64,000 nt of DNA from Bacteroidota bacterium (GTDB lineage: Bacteria > Bacteroidota > Bacteroidia > Bacteroidales > F082): contig JAHIUX010000075.1 in NCBI GenBank assembly GCA_018816765.1, positions 1 to 64,000 of the forward strand, read 5' to 3'. Made by a program: the position numbers and the translations under genes. Positions 9,471 through 17,894 of this stretch are shown here, piece by piece; the first letter of the stretch is position 1, and each line of letters opens with the position of its first letter. The notes under the pieces are model-generated. The model did not search any database. It was not told the DNA's origin and was given only the letters and a program-made list of their open reading frames with translations.

Positions 9471-9522
9471 ATGGGTTGGCTTCAAAAGTTCTGGCTGCTG
9501 ATGAAAACTGATCATTTTGATG

Positions 9523-9530
9523 CAAAATTA
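9523..9530 (-). promoter_or_regulatory. -7 element TAATTTTG of the pst operon
   Basis: On the minus strand this matches TAnnTTTG and lies 52 nt before the pstS ATG. No TTTG is seen at the usual -33 distance, as could be expected of an activator-dependent promoter. Confidence 0.45.
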
Positions 9531-9585
9531 TTTTATTGCAAACTCCTTGATGCTATAATAAATACCTAAAATGTAGGGAGTTATT

Positions 9586-9614
9586 ACCCAATTAAGCTTG
9601 GGTATTTATACCCA
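9586..9614. promoter_or_regulatory. Overlapping inverted repeats upstream of the pst operon
   Basis: ACCCAA (9586-9591) pairs with TTGGGT (9598-9603), and TGGGTA (9599-9604) pairs with TACCCA (9609-9614), so two inverted repeats share one half-site. A further GGG half-site lies at about 9576-9578. The cluster is about 60-90 nt upstream of the predicted pst -7 element. It is a candidate binding site for a phosphate-response regulator; the binding factor is unknown. Confidence 0.4.
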
Positions 9615-9795
9615 TTTTGATGACAAATTGACGCATTGAATATCGAAGAATGAGCAGGTAGAAACGCGGCAAAGAATGATGCCGCGGGCATTGCTGCCGG
9701 ACAAACCATGACCTTAACCGGTGAACTATGGTTATCGCAGCATTTTTGTGGATTTTGTATTTTGGTTAACCCAGGGAAAATTGGTCGAAAATCCC

Positions 9796-9803
9796 TAATT
9801 TTG
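9796..9803 (+). promoter_or_regulatory. -7 element TAATTTTG of the M3 peptidase gene
   Basis: TAnnTTTG match 25 nt before the ATG, giving a short leader. Confidence 0.5.
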
Positions 9804-9828
9804 CCATAATTAAACCAAATTAAATGAT

Positions 9829-11943
9829 ATGTTAAGAAGAATTACGTGTATGCTACTCCTAACAGCCGCCGTTTCATGCAGTACTCCGGAAAAAAAGACA
9901 GCTGACCGGACGAATCCTTTTTTTGAGGCATATAACACCCCCTTTGACCTGCCGCCATTTGACAGGTTCATGGATGGTGATTATATTCCGGCCTTTGAAA
10001 AGGGCATTGCTGAGCAGAAATCAGAAATTGATGCCATTGTTGCCAATCCTGATGCGCCTGATTTCAAAAACACCATTGAAGCAATGGAACGCAGCGGTGT
10101 CCTGCTGAATAAGGTAAGTGATGTGTTTTTTAACATCAATTCCTCGCTGACCAGCGATACAATTCAGAAAATCGCACGCGAGCTTTCTCCGCTCTTGTCG
10201 AAACACGGCGATGATATCATATTAAATGCCGGGTTGTTTAAACGGATCGAAGCTGTTTACAACAAGAGAGACTCCCTTGGCTTGAATGGTGAGCAATATA
10301 TGCTGCTCGAAAAAACCTATAAGAATTTTGTAAGGGGAGGTGCACGCCTTGATGCTGCCGGACAGGAAAAACTCCGTAAAATCAATGAAGAACTTTCAAT
10401 TGTTTCGCTGATGTTTGGCGAAAACGTACTTGCCGAAACGAATAAGTACAAATTTGTTGTTGAGAATGAGGCTGATCTGGCAGGACTTCCTGCCGGTTTC
10501 AGGGATGCTGCTGCCGAAGCTGCATCGAAGGCCGGCATGGAAGGCAAATGGATGTTCACCCTGCAGAAGCCAAGCCTGATTCCAGTGTTACAGTATGTTG
10601 AAAACAGGAACATCCGCGAACAGATGTTTAAGGCTTATAACATGCGTGGTGACCACAATGACGAACTGGACAACAAAAAAATTGCCAGCCGCACCGCTGC
10701 CTTAAGGGCCGAGCGCGCGATGTTGTTGGGATATCCTACCCACGCTGATTTCGTTCTTGAACAGAACATGGCCAAGACACCGGCAAAGGTAATTGCCTTT
10801 CTCGATGAGCTCCTGGGAGCAGCCATGCCAATGGCCGCAAAAGAGGCTGCCAACCTACAAAAGATGATTGATGCAAAGGGTGACAATATTACCCTTGAAC
10901 CCTGGGATTGGTGGTTCTACGCAGAAATGTTGCGGAAAGAAAAATATGACCTTGATGAAGAAGAAATGCGGCCATATTTTGAACTTGGACATGTGAGAGA
11001 CGGTGTTTTTGCCGTTGCCAACAAACTCTTCGGGATTCAGTTTATCAAAAAAGACGACCTCCCAAAATACCATCCTGATGTGGAAGTGTACGAAGTTACC
11101 GATGCTGATAGCTCACATCTTGGTATTCTGTATATGGATTTCTATCCCCGCGATTCGAAAAGAGGAGGAGCCTGGATGGATAGCTTCCGCAAGCAATCAC
11201 GTATGGACGGTGTCGAAATCAGCCCAGTGATTACCACTAACTTCAACTTCACAGCACCATCAGGGGATGTGCCAGCTTTGCTTAACTGGGACGAGGTGAG
11301 CACGCTGTTCCACGAAATGGGCCACGCTTTGCACGGCCTGCTTGCAAACTCCACCTACAATTCGCTCAGTGGTACTGCCGTGCCACGCGATTTTGTTGAG
11401 CTGCCTTCGCAGATTATGGAAAACTGGGCGCCGGAGCCAGAGGTGCTTGCCCTGTATGCGAAACACTATAAAACGGGAGAAGTAATCCCTGAGACATTGG
11501 TGAAGAAAATGCAAAACAGCAGCACATTCAACCAGGGTTTTGCCATGGCTGAATTTTTATCGGCTGCCCGCCTCGACATGGATTGGCATACAATCACCGA
11601 CACCATTGAACGGGAATCGAACACATTTGAACAGCATTCGCTTACACGGATGGGCCTGATTCCACAGATCGTTGTTCGTTACCGGAGTCCTTATTTCAGC
11701 CACATCTTTTCCGGAGGATATTCAGCAGGATACTATAGCTATATCTGGTCTGAGGTGCTCGATTCTGATGCGTTTGAAGCCTTCAAGGAAAAAAACAATG
11801 TGTTTGACAAGGAAACGGCTACAAGCTTTAGAAAGCATATCCTGGAAAAAGGAGGTACTGAAGACCCGATGAAGTTATATGTTGATTTCAGGGGCAGAGA
11901 ACCCAAAAAAGATGCCCTCTTGCGTAAAAGAGGCCTTAAATAA
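9829..11943 (+). CDS. M3 family zinc metallopeptidase lipoprotein (Dcp-like)
   Basis: A 704-residue zinc peptidase of family M3, of the peptidyl-dipeptidase Dcp / oligopeptidase A type. The HEMGHALHGL zinc motif is near residue 496: its two His and the Glu coordinate zinc and activate water, and the third ligand is expected in the following ENWAPEPE segment (E near 530). The N-terminus MLRRITCMLLLTAAVSCSTPEKK is a lipoprotein signal with Cys at about 17, so the enzyme is placed in the envelope and not in the cytoplasm as in E. coli. Inference: it degrades peptides in the periplasm. The gene stands alone with its own promoter and terminator. Confidence 0.9.
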   Translation: MLRRITCMLLLTAAVSCSTPEKKTADRTNPFFEAYNTPFDLPPFDRFMDGDYIPAFEKGIAEQKSEIDAIVANPDAPDFKNTIEAMERSGVLLNKVSDVFFNINSSLTSDTIQKIARELSPLLSKHGDDIILNAGLFKRIEAVYNKRDSLGLNGEQYMLLEKTYKNFVRGGARLDAAGQEKLRKINEELSIVSLMFGENVLAETNKYKFVVENEADLAGLPAGFRDAAAEAASKAGMEGKWMFTLQKPSLIPVLQYVENRNIREQMFKAYNMRGDHNDELDNKKIASRTAALRAERAMLLGYPTHADFVLEQNMAKTPAKVIAFLDELLGAAMPMAAKEAANLQKMIDAKGDNITLEPWDWWFYAEMLRKEKYDLDEEEMRPYFELGHVRDGVFAVANKLFGIQFIKKDDLPKYHPDVEVYEVTDADSSHLGILYMDFYPRDSKRGGAWMDSFRKQSRMDGVEISPVITTNFNFTAPSGDVPALLNWDEVSTLFHEMGHALHGLLANSTYNSLSGTAVPRDFVELPSQIMENWAPEPEVLALYAKHYKTGEVIPETLVKKMQNSSTFNQGFAMAEFLSAARLDMDWHTITDTIERESNTFEQHSLTRMGLIPQIVVRYRSPYFSHIFSGGYSAGYYSYIWSEVLDSDAFEAFKEKNNVFDKETATSFRKHILEKGGTEDPMKLYVDFRGREPKKDALLRKRGLK

Positions 11944-11961
11944 CATGGATTTATTTTCCAT

Positions 11962-12000
11962 CAAAAACGGCTGCATTTCACTGAAATGCAGCCGTTTTTG
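11962..12000 (+). terminator. Bidirectional intrinsic terminator
   Basis: Near-perfect hairpin with arms 11962-11980 and 11982-12000. It is flanked by A-rich then T-rich ends, giving a T-run on either strand, and sits between the convergent M3 peptidase gene and the small acidic protein gene. Confidence 0.85.
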
Positions 12001-12020
12001 CTCACTGGGTAATGAAACGA

Positions 12021-12224
12021 TCAATAATCATCTTCTTCACCATCACCGCTGTCCACATCATCGTTCAGGATGTCATCGAATGACTCGAATTCTCCTTCCT
12101 CGTCGAGTGGGTCATATATGGATAATTTGCGGTCGCGTTTGGCCAATGGCTTTTTAATTGGCTTTCTTACGAATTCCTCATTTAACTTTTCATGATGATG
12201 GGTCTTTTTCTTAACCGGTTTCAT
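12021..12224 (-). CDS. Small acidic-tailed protein, function unknown
   Basis: A 67-residue hydrophilic protein with a strongly divided charge. Residues 1-35 are basic (MKPVKKKTHHHEK..., KPIKKPLAKRDRKL) and residues 38-67 are almost entirely acidic (EEGEFESFDDILNDD...GEEDDY). It has no signal peptide or membrane segment. The composition and the dedicated terminator just beyond its stop argue for a real gene. The basic-to-acidic layout suggests binding to nucleic acid or to a basic protein, but this is only inference. Confidence 0.55.
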   Translation of the reverse strand: MKPVKKKTHHHEKLNEEFVRKPIKKPLAKRDRKLSIYDPLDEEGEFESFDDILNDDVDSGDGEEDDY

Positions 12225-12678
12225 GTCGGATGTTGTTTGCTTAATATTAATGATTAATTATTTGATCTGAAGATGAACATCATTCTGATTGGTTTTGGCC
12301 TGCATTCACTGCCATGCATGGTTACTTGTTTCATAGCCTTAATATCTTCCTAAACAGCTGTCCGAAAAGGATTTCGATGTGAGTGAAAATGGGTTATAGC
12401 CGTGAATGTTAACTTGGCGATCATGGCGATCTGAGGTAGTGTATTGGGCTTTAGGTTAACTATCTGATATTAGATTGGTTAAATAATAGGATGCAATTTT
12501 ACTATTTTTCAGTATTCGAATGCAAGGAAATTGTGGAATATTTTCAAATTATTTCTTGGTTATTCATCTAAATACCAGATAATCAAATATTAATACTTTC
12601 AGAAATTTTTATTGATGTGTGAATTATTTTCTTTTTTTATCATCGGAAATGGTCCAATCCTGGCAATAGTATCCGGAC
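12225..12678. other. Intergenic region, no gene seen
   Basis: AT-rich stretch between the small acidic protein gene and the tRNA terminator. I found no open frame with protein-like composition, no tRNA and no strong hairpin. Confidence 0.6.
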
Positions 12679-12684
12679 AAAAAA

Positions 12685-12708
12685 AAGAGGCTGCCTGTGC
12701 AACCTCTT
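12685..12708 (-). terminator. Intrinsic terminator of tRNA-Arg
   Basis: On the minus strand a 10-bp stem (arms 12699-12708 and 12685-12694, one G-T wobble) with loop ACAG is followed by a run of T. It begins 10 nt after the tRNA 3' end. Confidence 0.85.
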
Positions 12709-12717
12709 GAAACGCTG

Positions 12718-12790
12718 TGACTCCGAAGGGACTCGAACCCCCAACCCTCAGAACCGGAATCTGATATTCTATCCATTGAACTACGGAGCC
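12718..12790 (-). tRNA. tRNA-Arg (anticodon CCG)
   Basis: Folds as a complete 73-nt tRNA. Acceptor GGCTCCG/CGGAGTC (one G-T), D arm GTTC...GAAT, anticodon stem TCAGA/TCTGA with loop TTCCGGT (anticodon CCG, reads CGG), 5-nt variable loop GGGTT, T arm with loop TTCGAGT, discriminator A. The T stem GGGGG/CCCTT has two G-T wobbles. The CCA end is not encoded. A promoter element and a terminator flank it closely, so it is a single-gene unit. Confidence 0.95.
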
Positions 12791-12801
12791 GTTTCGGTGG
12801 G

Positions 12802-12809
12802 CAAAGTTA
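12802..12809 (-). promoter_or_regulatory. -7 element TAACTTTG of tRNA-Arg
   Basis: TAnnTTTG match on the minus strand 11 nt before the mature tRNA 5' end. Confidence 0.55.
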
Positions 12810-12905
12810 CGCAATTAATCCAATATTGCATTCAACACAAGCCGTCCAAAAGACTACAATTATTTGCCACAAACGAATCCTGATTGCGTTTGAATTGTTC
12901 GCAAA

Positions 12906-13955
12906 TTAAGGCCTGCCGATCAGCATCAATTGCTTATAAATCCTTTTGTCAGTTGCAACAATTAGCACATAAACACCTGCTGGTAAATCATCGGCCAGTA
13001 CGATCGGTTGTGCAGCACTGATCCACTGATGAATGACACGCCCATACGTTGAAGTTAATATCACAGCAGCGCCCGGAGGAATGCTTGCTTCCGGTTGAAT
13101 TTGCTTGTTGTCGTCCAGGTAAAAGATGGGTTTTAACTCGTTTTCACCCTGACCGGCTATGTTTGAAAGACATTCAGTTTCGATTTCTGACCTGCTGTTG
13201 CACCCGCTTGCATTTCCAGCAATTTCCGATAATCCGCCGCCTTCGAGAAAGGTACATATGCTGTTTATGGCGCAATGAGTCAAAAGGATATTTGATTTCA
13301 GTTTCAGCTGCAAAATGCTTCTTCCGTCAAGCTGATCGAGGCCCGTTAGGGTAGTAATTGCTTGATTGTTATCAATGATGAGGAAACCCCCGATCGTTTT
13401 TAATGCGCTCAATGCGTTAAGATTGGAGAGTTTTTGGTTGTTGAAGATGATCAAAAAATCACCGATTGAATCCAAAGAGTTCAATCCGGTTAACTCGCTT
13501 AGCTCAGGGTTGCCAGCAATTGACACCACGCCATCAACCTTTGCCAGCCGCTGCAAACCATCTAAGTTTATCAGAGATTGATTGTCAGAAATATATAAAC
13601 CGTACAGCGGTGCATCGCTCTGGCCGATATGTGCCAGGTTGTTTAGCCCCTGAAGTCCGGTCAGCAAAGGACATTGTGTTATTTGCAATTCCGTGCCAAC
13701 CGATTCAATCTGGTGCAATCCTCCCAGGTTATTAATGTCGGCGCCCTGAATGAAAACACCGCCCAGGATGTGTTTACAGCCCGGGAATTCCTGGGTGAAA
13801 CTGTCGATCTGGGCCTGTGTTTCAAAGAATATCCCTTCGGGCAAACAGCTTAAGGTATCCTGCGTGTAAGTTCTGGCTGAAACAAATAGCAAAAGCAGCA
13901 GGAACCATGGCCTGATAACTGGGCTTGCCGGCTGCATTTTGCCAATGTGCATCAC
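12906..13955 (-). CDS. Receptor-L/leucine-rich repeat surface protein with T9SS sorting domain
   Basis: A 349-residue exported protein. The hydrophobic signal is at about residues 15-32 (PWFLLLLLFVSARTYTQ). Residues about 35-215 carry repeats of a receptor L-domain type with spacing such as LQGLNNLAHIG, LDGLQRLAKVDGVVSI, LTGLNSLDSIGDFLII and LSALKTIGGFLII. A Cys-containing cap follows (CAINSICTFL). The last 80 residues form a beta-sandwich ending LPAGVYVLIVATDKRIYKQL, the hallmark of a type A T9SS C-terminal signal. The protein is therefore probably sent across the outer membrane and anchored at the surface. Two further ATGs (codons 2 and 7) could also be the start. Confidence 0.82.
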   Translation of the reverse strand: MMHIGKMQPASPVIRPWFLLLLLFVSARTYTQDTLSCLPEGIFFETQAQIDSFTQEFPGCKHILGGVFIQGADINNLGGLHQIESVGTELQITQCPLLTGLQGLNNLAHIGQSDAPLYGLYISDNQSLINLDGLQRLAKVDGVVSIAGNPELSELTGLNSLDSIGDFLIIFNNQKLSNLNALSALKTIGGFLIIDNNQAITTLTGLDQLDGRSILQLKLKSNILLTHCAINSICTFLEGGGLSEIAGNASGCNSRSEIETECLSNIAGQGENELKPIFYLDDNKQIQPEASIPPGAAVILTSTYGRVIHQWISAAQPIVLADDLPAGVYVLIVATDKRIYKQLMLIGRP

Positions 13956-13964
13956 TATTTGGTG

Positions 13965-14396
13965 TTACAATTTGGGATTAACATCCACATTCAACATCCA
14001 TTGGATGCCAAACTTGTCGGTCAGCATTCCAAAATATGCGCCCCAGAAGGTCTGGTTCATGGGCATGGTAATAATGCCGCCCTGGACTAAGCCGCTGAAT
14101 AAGCGATCTGCTTCTTCGACCGTGGATGTGTTGATTGAAATGGAAAAATTATTTCCTATCACGGTGGCATGGCCAAAGGCATCGGATGCATCGCTTCCCA
14201 TGAGGATGGTTTCAGTACTGATTGGTAAGGAGATGTGCATGATTTTCTCTTTCATTTCATCAGGGATTGGTGCCTCAGATGGCATGTCTTTAAACCTGCC
14301 AACATAAGGGAATTCACCACCAAAGACCGATTTGTAGAAGTTAAAGGCTTCGAAACAGTTGCCATTAAAGGTAAGATAAACGTTAATTGTTGTCAT
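13965..14396 (-). CDS. VOC family protein (PhnB/YjdN-like)
   Basis: A 143-residue cytosolic protein of the vicinal oxygen chelate fold. It shows the YjdN/PhnB pattern: an N-terminal beta-alpha-beta (INVYLTFNGNCFEAFNFYKSVFGGE), a central IMHISLPISTETILMGSD strand pair and a C-terminal WGAYFGMLTDKFGIQWMLNVD. The family contains glyoxalase-like and methyltransferase-like proteins; these small members are mostly uncharacterised. The stop lies 9 nt before the start of the surface protein gene on the same strand, so the two may be co-transcribed by proximity alone. Confidence 0.8.
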   Translation of the reverse strand: MTTINVYLTFNGNCFEAFNFYKSVFGGEFPYVGRFKDMPSEAPIPDEMKEKIMHISLPISTETILMGSDASDAFGHATVIGNNFSISINTSTVEEADRLFSGLVQGGIITMPMNQTFWGAYFGMLTDKFGIQWMLNVDVNPKL

Positions 14397-14573
14397 TTCT
14401 GTTTAGGGTTAATGTGTAAATGGAACAAGCGGTAAAAGTACACATTACAATTGTTTTATAAACCCGCTTATCCTATTTGTAAAAATGAGGTCGCGTTTTA
14501 ATATAAGCGGTGCGGGATTATGCGGAAAGTGTGATAAATGGGACAAAAAAATTGCTTTTTCCCATTGCAGTGT

Positions 14574-14581
14574 TATATTTG
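14574..14581 (+). promoter_or_regulatory. Possible -7 element TATATTTG before the SRPBCC gene
   Basis: TAnnTTTG match about 108 nt upstream of the ATG, so the leader would be long; weaker support than the other elements. Confidence 0.3.
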
Positions 14582-14689
14582 AGGACACAATATTGTTGAA
14601 TTTTTAATCATTCTTCGGAACAATAGCCAGTAGTATGCTGGCAGTGTGAGATTTGTGTCAGATTATTAACCAGATTAATTGTTTATATT

Positions 14690-15244
14690 ATGAAAAAAGT
14701 TATTTGGATTTTACTGATTATTCTTGGAATCATCCTGATCGTGCCTGCTTTTCTACCAAAGGATTTTGCCCTTGAACGGCAGGTTGAAATTAATAAGCCT
14801 CTGGCAGAGGTATACGCTTATGTTTCCTCGCTCGAAAAGCAAAATGACTGGAGTGTCTGGGGCAAGCTTGATCCGAACATGAAGAAGGAATTCAGGGGCG
14901 TTGAAGGCACTGTGGGCAGCGTATCTGCATGGGACGGAAACGACGATGTTGGTAAAGGGGAGCAGGAAATTGTCAGCATGACCCCAAATGAAAGGATCGA
15001 TTTTGAACTGCGGTTTATGAAACCTTTTAAGGCAGTAAACAAAGCCTATATCATCACCAAAGCTGATAATGACAATGTGACAACCGTAGTTTGGGGATTT
15101 TCCGGAAGAATGCCTTATCCCATGAACGCCATGATGCTGTTTTACAGCATGGAAAAAGGGATTGGGGCGGATTATGAACAGGGACTTGCAAACCTGAAGG
15201 AGTTGCTGGAAAGCACAACCACTGACTATCCTGAGCTGCAATGA
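14690..15244 (+). CDS. SRPBCC family (polyketide cyclase-like) protein with N-terminal membrane anchor
   Basis: A 184-residue protein. An N-terminal hydrophobic helix (IWILLIILGIILIVPAFLP, residues 5-23) is followed by a START/SRPBCC fold: FALERQVEINKPLAEVYAYVSSLEKQNDW (helix-grip start), IDFELRFMKPFKAVNKAYIIT, and a long C-terminal helix. It is annotated widely as polyketide cyclase/SRPBCC, a ligand-binding fold with no catalytic motif that I can identify. The anchor places the domain at the periplasmic face. Ligand unknown. Confidence 0.8.
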   Translation: MKKVIWILLIILGIILIVPAFLPKDFALERQVEINKPLAEVYAYVSSLEKQNDWSVWGKLDPNMKKEFRGVEGTVGSVSAWDGNDDVGKGEQEIVSMTPNERIDFELRFMKPFKAVNKAYIITKADNDNVTTVVWGFSGRMPYPMNAMMLFYSMEKGIGADYEQGLANLKELLESTTTDYPELQ

Positions 15245-15418
15245 TTTGCCTAAAACAGAAATACGGTTTGCCGCCTGTGAAACCTGCCATTGAAAAACAT
15301 GCTGCCTTATGCTGGCTTTACAGAAGCATTGATGGTATTCATGTTTTGCCACTTATCAGGAATGATTATAAATAAGAAGCTGCCTATGAATCTTAGGTTC
15401 AGTTTATTCGCTAATTTT

Positions 15419-15426
15419 TACCTTTG
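15419..15426 (+). promoter_or_regulatory. -7 element TACCTTTG of hppA
   Basis: TAnnTTTG match 47 nt upstream of the hppA ATG. Confidence 0.5.
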
Positions 15427-15473
15427 CCCGTTCAACAACAGCACATGTTAAACCAATTAATAAATATCTGATT

Positions 15474-17681
15474 ATGAGTACAATTTTCTGGATTATTCCT
15501 ATCGCAGCCATCACTGCCTTAGGATTTGCCTACTATTTTTTCAAAGCAATGATGAAAGAAGATGAAGGAACCGACCTCATGAAGTCGATTGCCTTGCATG
15601 TTCGGACCGGAGCGATGGCTTACCTGAAACAACAATACAGGGTAGTTACCATTGTGTTTCTTGTCCTATCAGTTTTCTTCGCTATCCTGGCCTATGGATT
15701 TAATGTCCAGAATGTTTGGGTTCCGTTTGCCTTTTTAACCGGAGGTTTCTTTTCGGGTCTTGCCGGCTTCTTCGGAATGAAAACAGCCACCTATGCTTCG
15801 GCCCGTACCGCAAATGCAGCACGTCACTCGCTGAACAAAGGGCTGAAAGTTGCATTCAGGTCAGGCGCAGTAATGGGTTTGACCGTAGTTGGTCTTGGCT
15901 TGCTCGATATTTCATTGTGGTACCTTGTACTGGATCATTTTATTCAGGAAGCTGACACAGCCCACAAAATGATAGTAATCACAACGACCATGCTGACCTT
16001 CGGAATGGGTGCTTCAACCCAGGCATTGTTTGCCCGTGTTGGCGGTGGTATTTTCACCAAAGCAGCTGATGTGGGAGCTGACCTTGTTGGAAAAGTAGAA
16101 GCCGGTATCCCGGAAGACGATCCGCGCAATCCAGCCACTATCGCTGATAACGTTGGTGATAATGTAGGTGATGTTGCCGGAATGGGTGCTGACCTGTATG
16201 AATCATACTGCGGTGCAATCCTGGCTACCGCTGCCCTTGGTGCATCAGCATTTATGATGAACGAAGAAGCACAGTTTAAAGCAGTTATTGCACCAATGCT
16301 CATTGCAGCAGTTGGTATTTTTCTTTCAATCTTCGGTATCTTCCTGGTTAAAACCAAAGAAGGTGCAAATATGAAAGACCTGCTGAGGTCACTTGGTTTT
16401 GGCGTAAACGTTAGTTCAATCCTTATCGCAATCGCCTCATTTGGTATCCTTTACGGATTAGGAATGACAAATTGGGTGGGAATTTCTTTCTCAGTGGTTG
16501 TTGGTTTGGTTGCCGGTATCATTATCGGTCAGTCGACAGAGTATTACACCTCACAATCATACAAACCAACCATTAATGTAGCAAAGGCGTCAGAAACAGG
16601 ACCTGCAACAGTTATTATTTCAGGAATTGGTTTAGGAATGCTTTCAACGGCCATTCCGGTAGTTACGATCGCAATTGCAATTGCCTTGTCTTTCCTCTCC
16701 GCCATCAATTTCGATGTTCACAATATGATTGAACCCCAAAACCTGAGCCTTGGACTATACGGTATTGGTATTGCTGCAGTAGGTATGCTTTCGACTCTTG
16801 GCATTACCCTCGCCACTGATGCTTATGGCCCAATTGCTGACAATGCCGGTGGCAATGCCGAAATGAGTAAGCTCGACCCTGAAGTTCGCAGGCGCACAGA
16901 TGCACTCGATGCACTTGGAAACACAACTGCAGCCACGGGCAAAGGTTTTGCAATTGGCTCAGCAGCCTTAACTGCACTCGCTCTGCTCGCATCATATATC
17001 GAAGAAATTAAGATCGGCATGATGCGTATTGGTCAGACGGTAATGGAAATGAGCGATGGTGTTAAGGTAGAGACAGCCAAAGCCAATATTGTTGATTTCA
17101 TGAACTACTATCAGGTCACCCTGATGAACCCAAAAGTATTGGTAGGCATGTTCCTCGGCTCGATGATGGCCTTCCTTTTCTGCGGATTGACAATGAATGC
17201 TGTCGGTCGTGCTGCCCAAAAAATGGTTGAAGAGGTACGCCGCCAGTTCCGCGAAATTGCCGGAATCCTCGAAGGAACAGGAACACCTGACTACGCCCGT
17301 TGTGTTGAAATTTCAACCAAAGGCGCTCAGCGCGAAATGATGATTCCATCAATGCTTGCGATTATTGTACCTATCTTAACCGGTGTCATCTTTGGTGTAT
17401 CAGGTGTCATGGGTCTGCTTGCCGGTGGTTTAAGTTCTGGATTTGTACTGGCCGTATTTATGGCCAATTCAGGTGGTGCCTGGGACAATGCCAAAAAATA
17501 TATTGAAGAAGGAAACCTGGGTGGAAAAGGTTCTTCGAACCACAAGGCCGCCGTTGTTGGCGACACTGTTGGCGATCCTTTCAAAGACACTTCAGGCCCC
17601 AGCCTCAATATCCTTATTAAACTGATGAGCATGGTTTCTATCGTTATGGCTGGACTAACCGTCGCTTTCAGCTTGTTTTAA
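15474..17681 (+). CDS. hppA: Membrane-bound ion-pumping pyrophosphatase, K+-dependent type
   Basis: A 735-residue integral pyrophosphatase with about 16 helices that couples PPi hydrolysis to export of H+ and/or Na+. The PPi/Mg site motifs are all present: [21 protein letters not shown] and DNVGDNVGD near residue 225, DNAGGNAEM near 460, and [17 protein letters not shown] near the C-terminus. The segment [11 protein letters not shown] (near 482) has Ala where K+-independent enzymes have Lys, which marks the K+-dependent subfamily. Na+ versus H+ specificity cannot be settled by eye; Bacteroides homologues can pump both. It stands alone, with promoter and terminator. Inference: it recovers energy from biosynthetic PPi. 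Confidence 0.95.
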   Translation: MSTIFWIIPIAAITALGFAYYFFKAMMKEDEGTDLMKSIALHVRTGAMAYLKQQYRVVTIVFLVLSVFFAILAYGFNVQNVWVPFAFLTGGFFSGLAGFFGMKTATYASARTANAARHSLNKGLKVAFRSGAVMGLTVVGLGLLDISLWYLVLDHFIQEADTAHKMIVITTTMLTFGMGASTQALFARVGGGIFTKAADVGADLVGKVEAGIPEDDPRNPATIADNVGDNVGDVAGMGADLYESYCGAILATAALGASAFMMNEEAQFKAVIAPMLIAAVGIFLSIFGIFLVKTKEGANMKDLLRSLGFGVNVSSILIAIASFGILYGLGMTNWVGISFSVVVGLVAGIIIGQSTEYYTSQSYKPTINVAKASETGPATVIISGIGLGMLSTAIPVVTIAIAIALSFLSAINFDVHNMIEPQNLSLGLYGIGIAAVGMLSTLGITLATDAYGPIADNAGGNAEMSKLDPEVRRRTDALDALGNTTAATGKGFAIGSAALTALALLASYIEEIKIGMMRIGQTVMEMSDGVKVETAKANIVDFMNYYQVTLMNPKVLVGMFLGSMMAFLFCGLTMNAVGRAAQKMVEEVRRQFREIAGILEGTGTPDYARCVEISTKGAQREMMIPSMLAIIVPILTGVIFGVSGVMGLLAGGLSSGFVLAVFMANSGGAWDNAKKYIEEGNLGGKGSSNHKAAVVGDTVGDPFKDTSGPSLNILIKLMSMVSIVMAGLTVAFSLF

Positions 17682-17706
17682 CGGATTAACGTCCTACAGA
17701 TAACAG

Positions 17707-17734
17707 AAAAGCTGCCTGATCTAGGGCAGCTTTT
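17707..17734 (+). terminator. Intrinsic terminator of hppA
   Basis: 10-bp stem (arms 17707-17716 and 17725-17734) with an 8-nt loop; the 3' arm runs into a T-tract. Confidence 0.85.
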
Positions 17735-17846
17735 TTATTTTTCACACACCTTTGCTGATTGTCAAAAGCCTGTTTGTTTCATTGCTATAATCATCAATGA
17801 TAGTGTCCCTATCTGCTGAATTTGGTCGCTGTTCATGAATAAGCCT

Positions 17847-17854
17847 TATTTTTG
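17847..17854 (+). promoter_or_regulatory. Promoter of the amidotransferase-like gene
   Basis: TATTTTTG (-7 type) with TTTG at 17821-17824 (22-nt spacer). Transcription from here would begin near 17861, downstream of an in-frame ATG at 17835, and so fixes the start at the ATG at 17895. Confidence 0.5.
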
Positions 17855-17894
17855 CGACACAAAGCACATTTTCCAGCATACGCTAACATACACC

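Larger units (their letters stand above)
9471..9828. other. Intergenic region between divergent pst operon and M3 peptidase gene
   Basis: No gene is seen in these 358 nt. They hold promoter elements facing both ways, the overlapping GGGT/ACCC repeats, and a further hairpin CGCGGC (9665-9670) / GCCGCG (9681-9686) of unknown meaning. Confidence 0.7.

Noticed and set aside
12599-12814. 71-codon open frame over the tRNA-Arg
   Set aside because: It covers the tRNA and its terminator; the tRNA folds completely.
14753-15352. 199-codon open frame antisense to the SRPBCC gene
   Set aside because: The sense strand encodes a recognisable fold; the antisense product has no family pattern.
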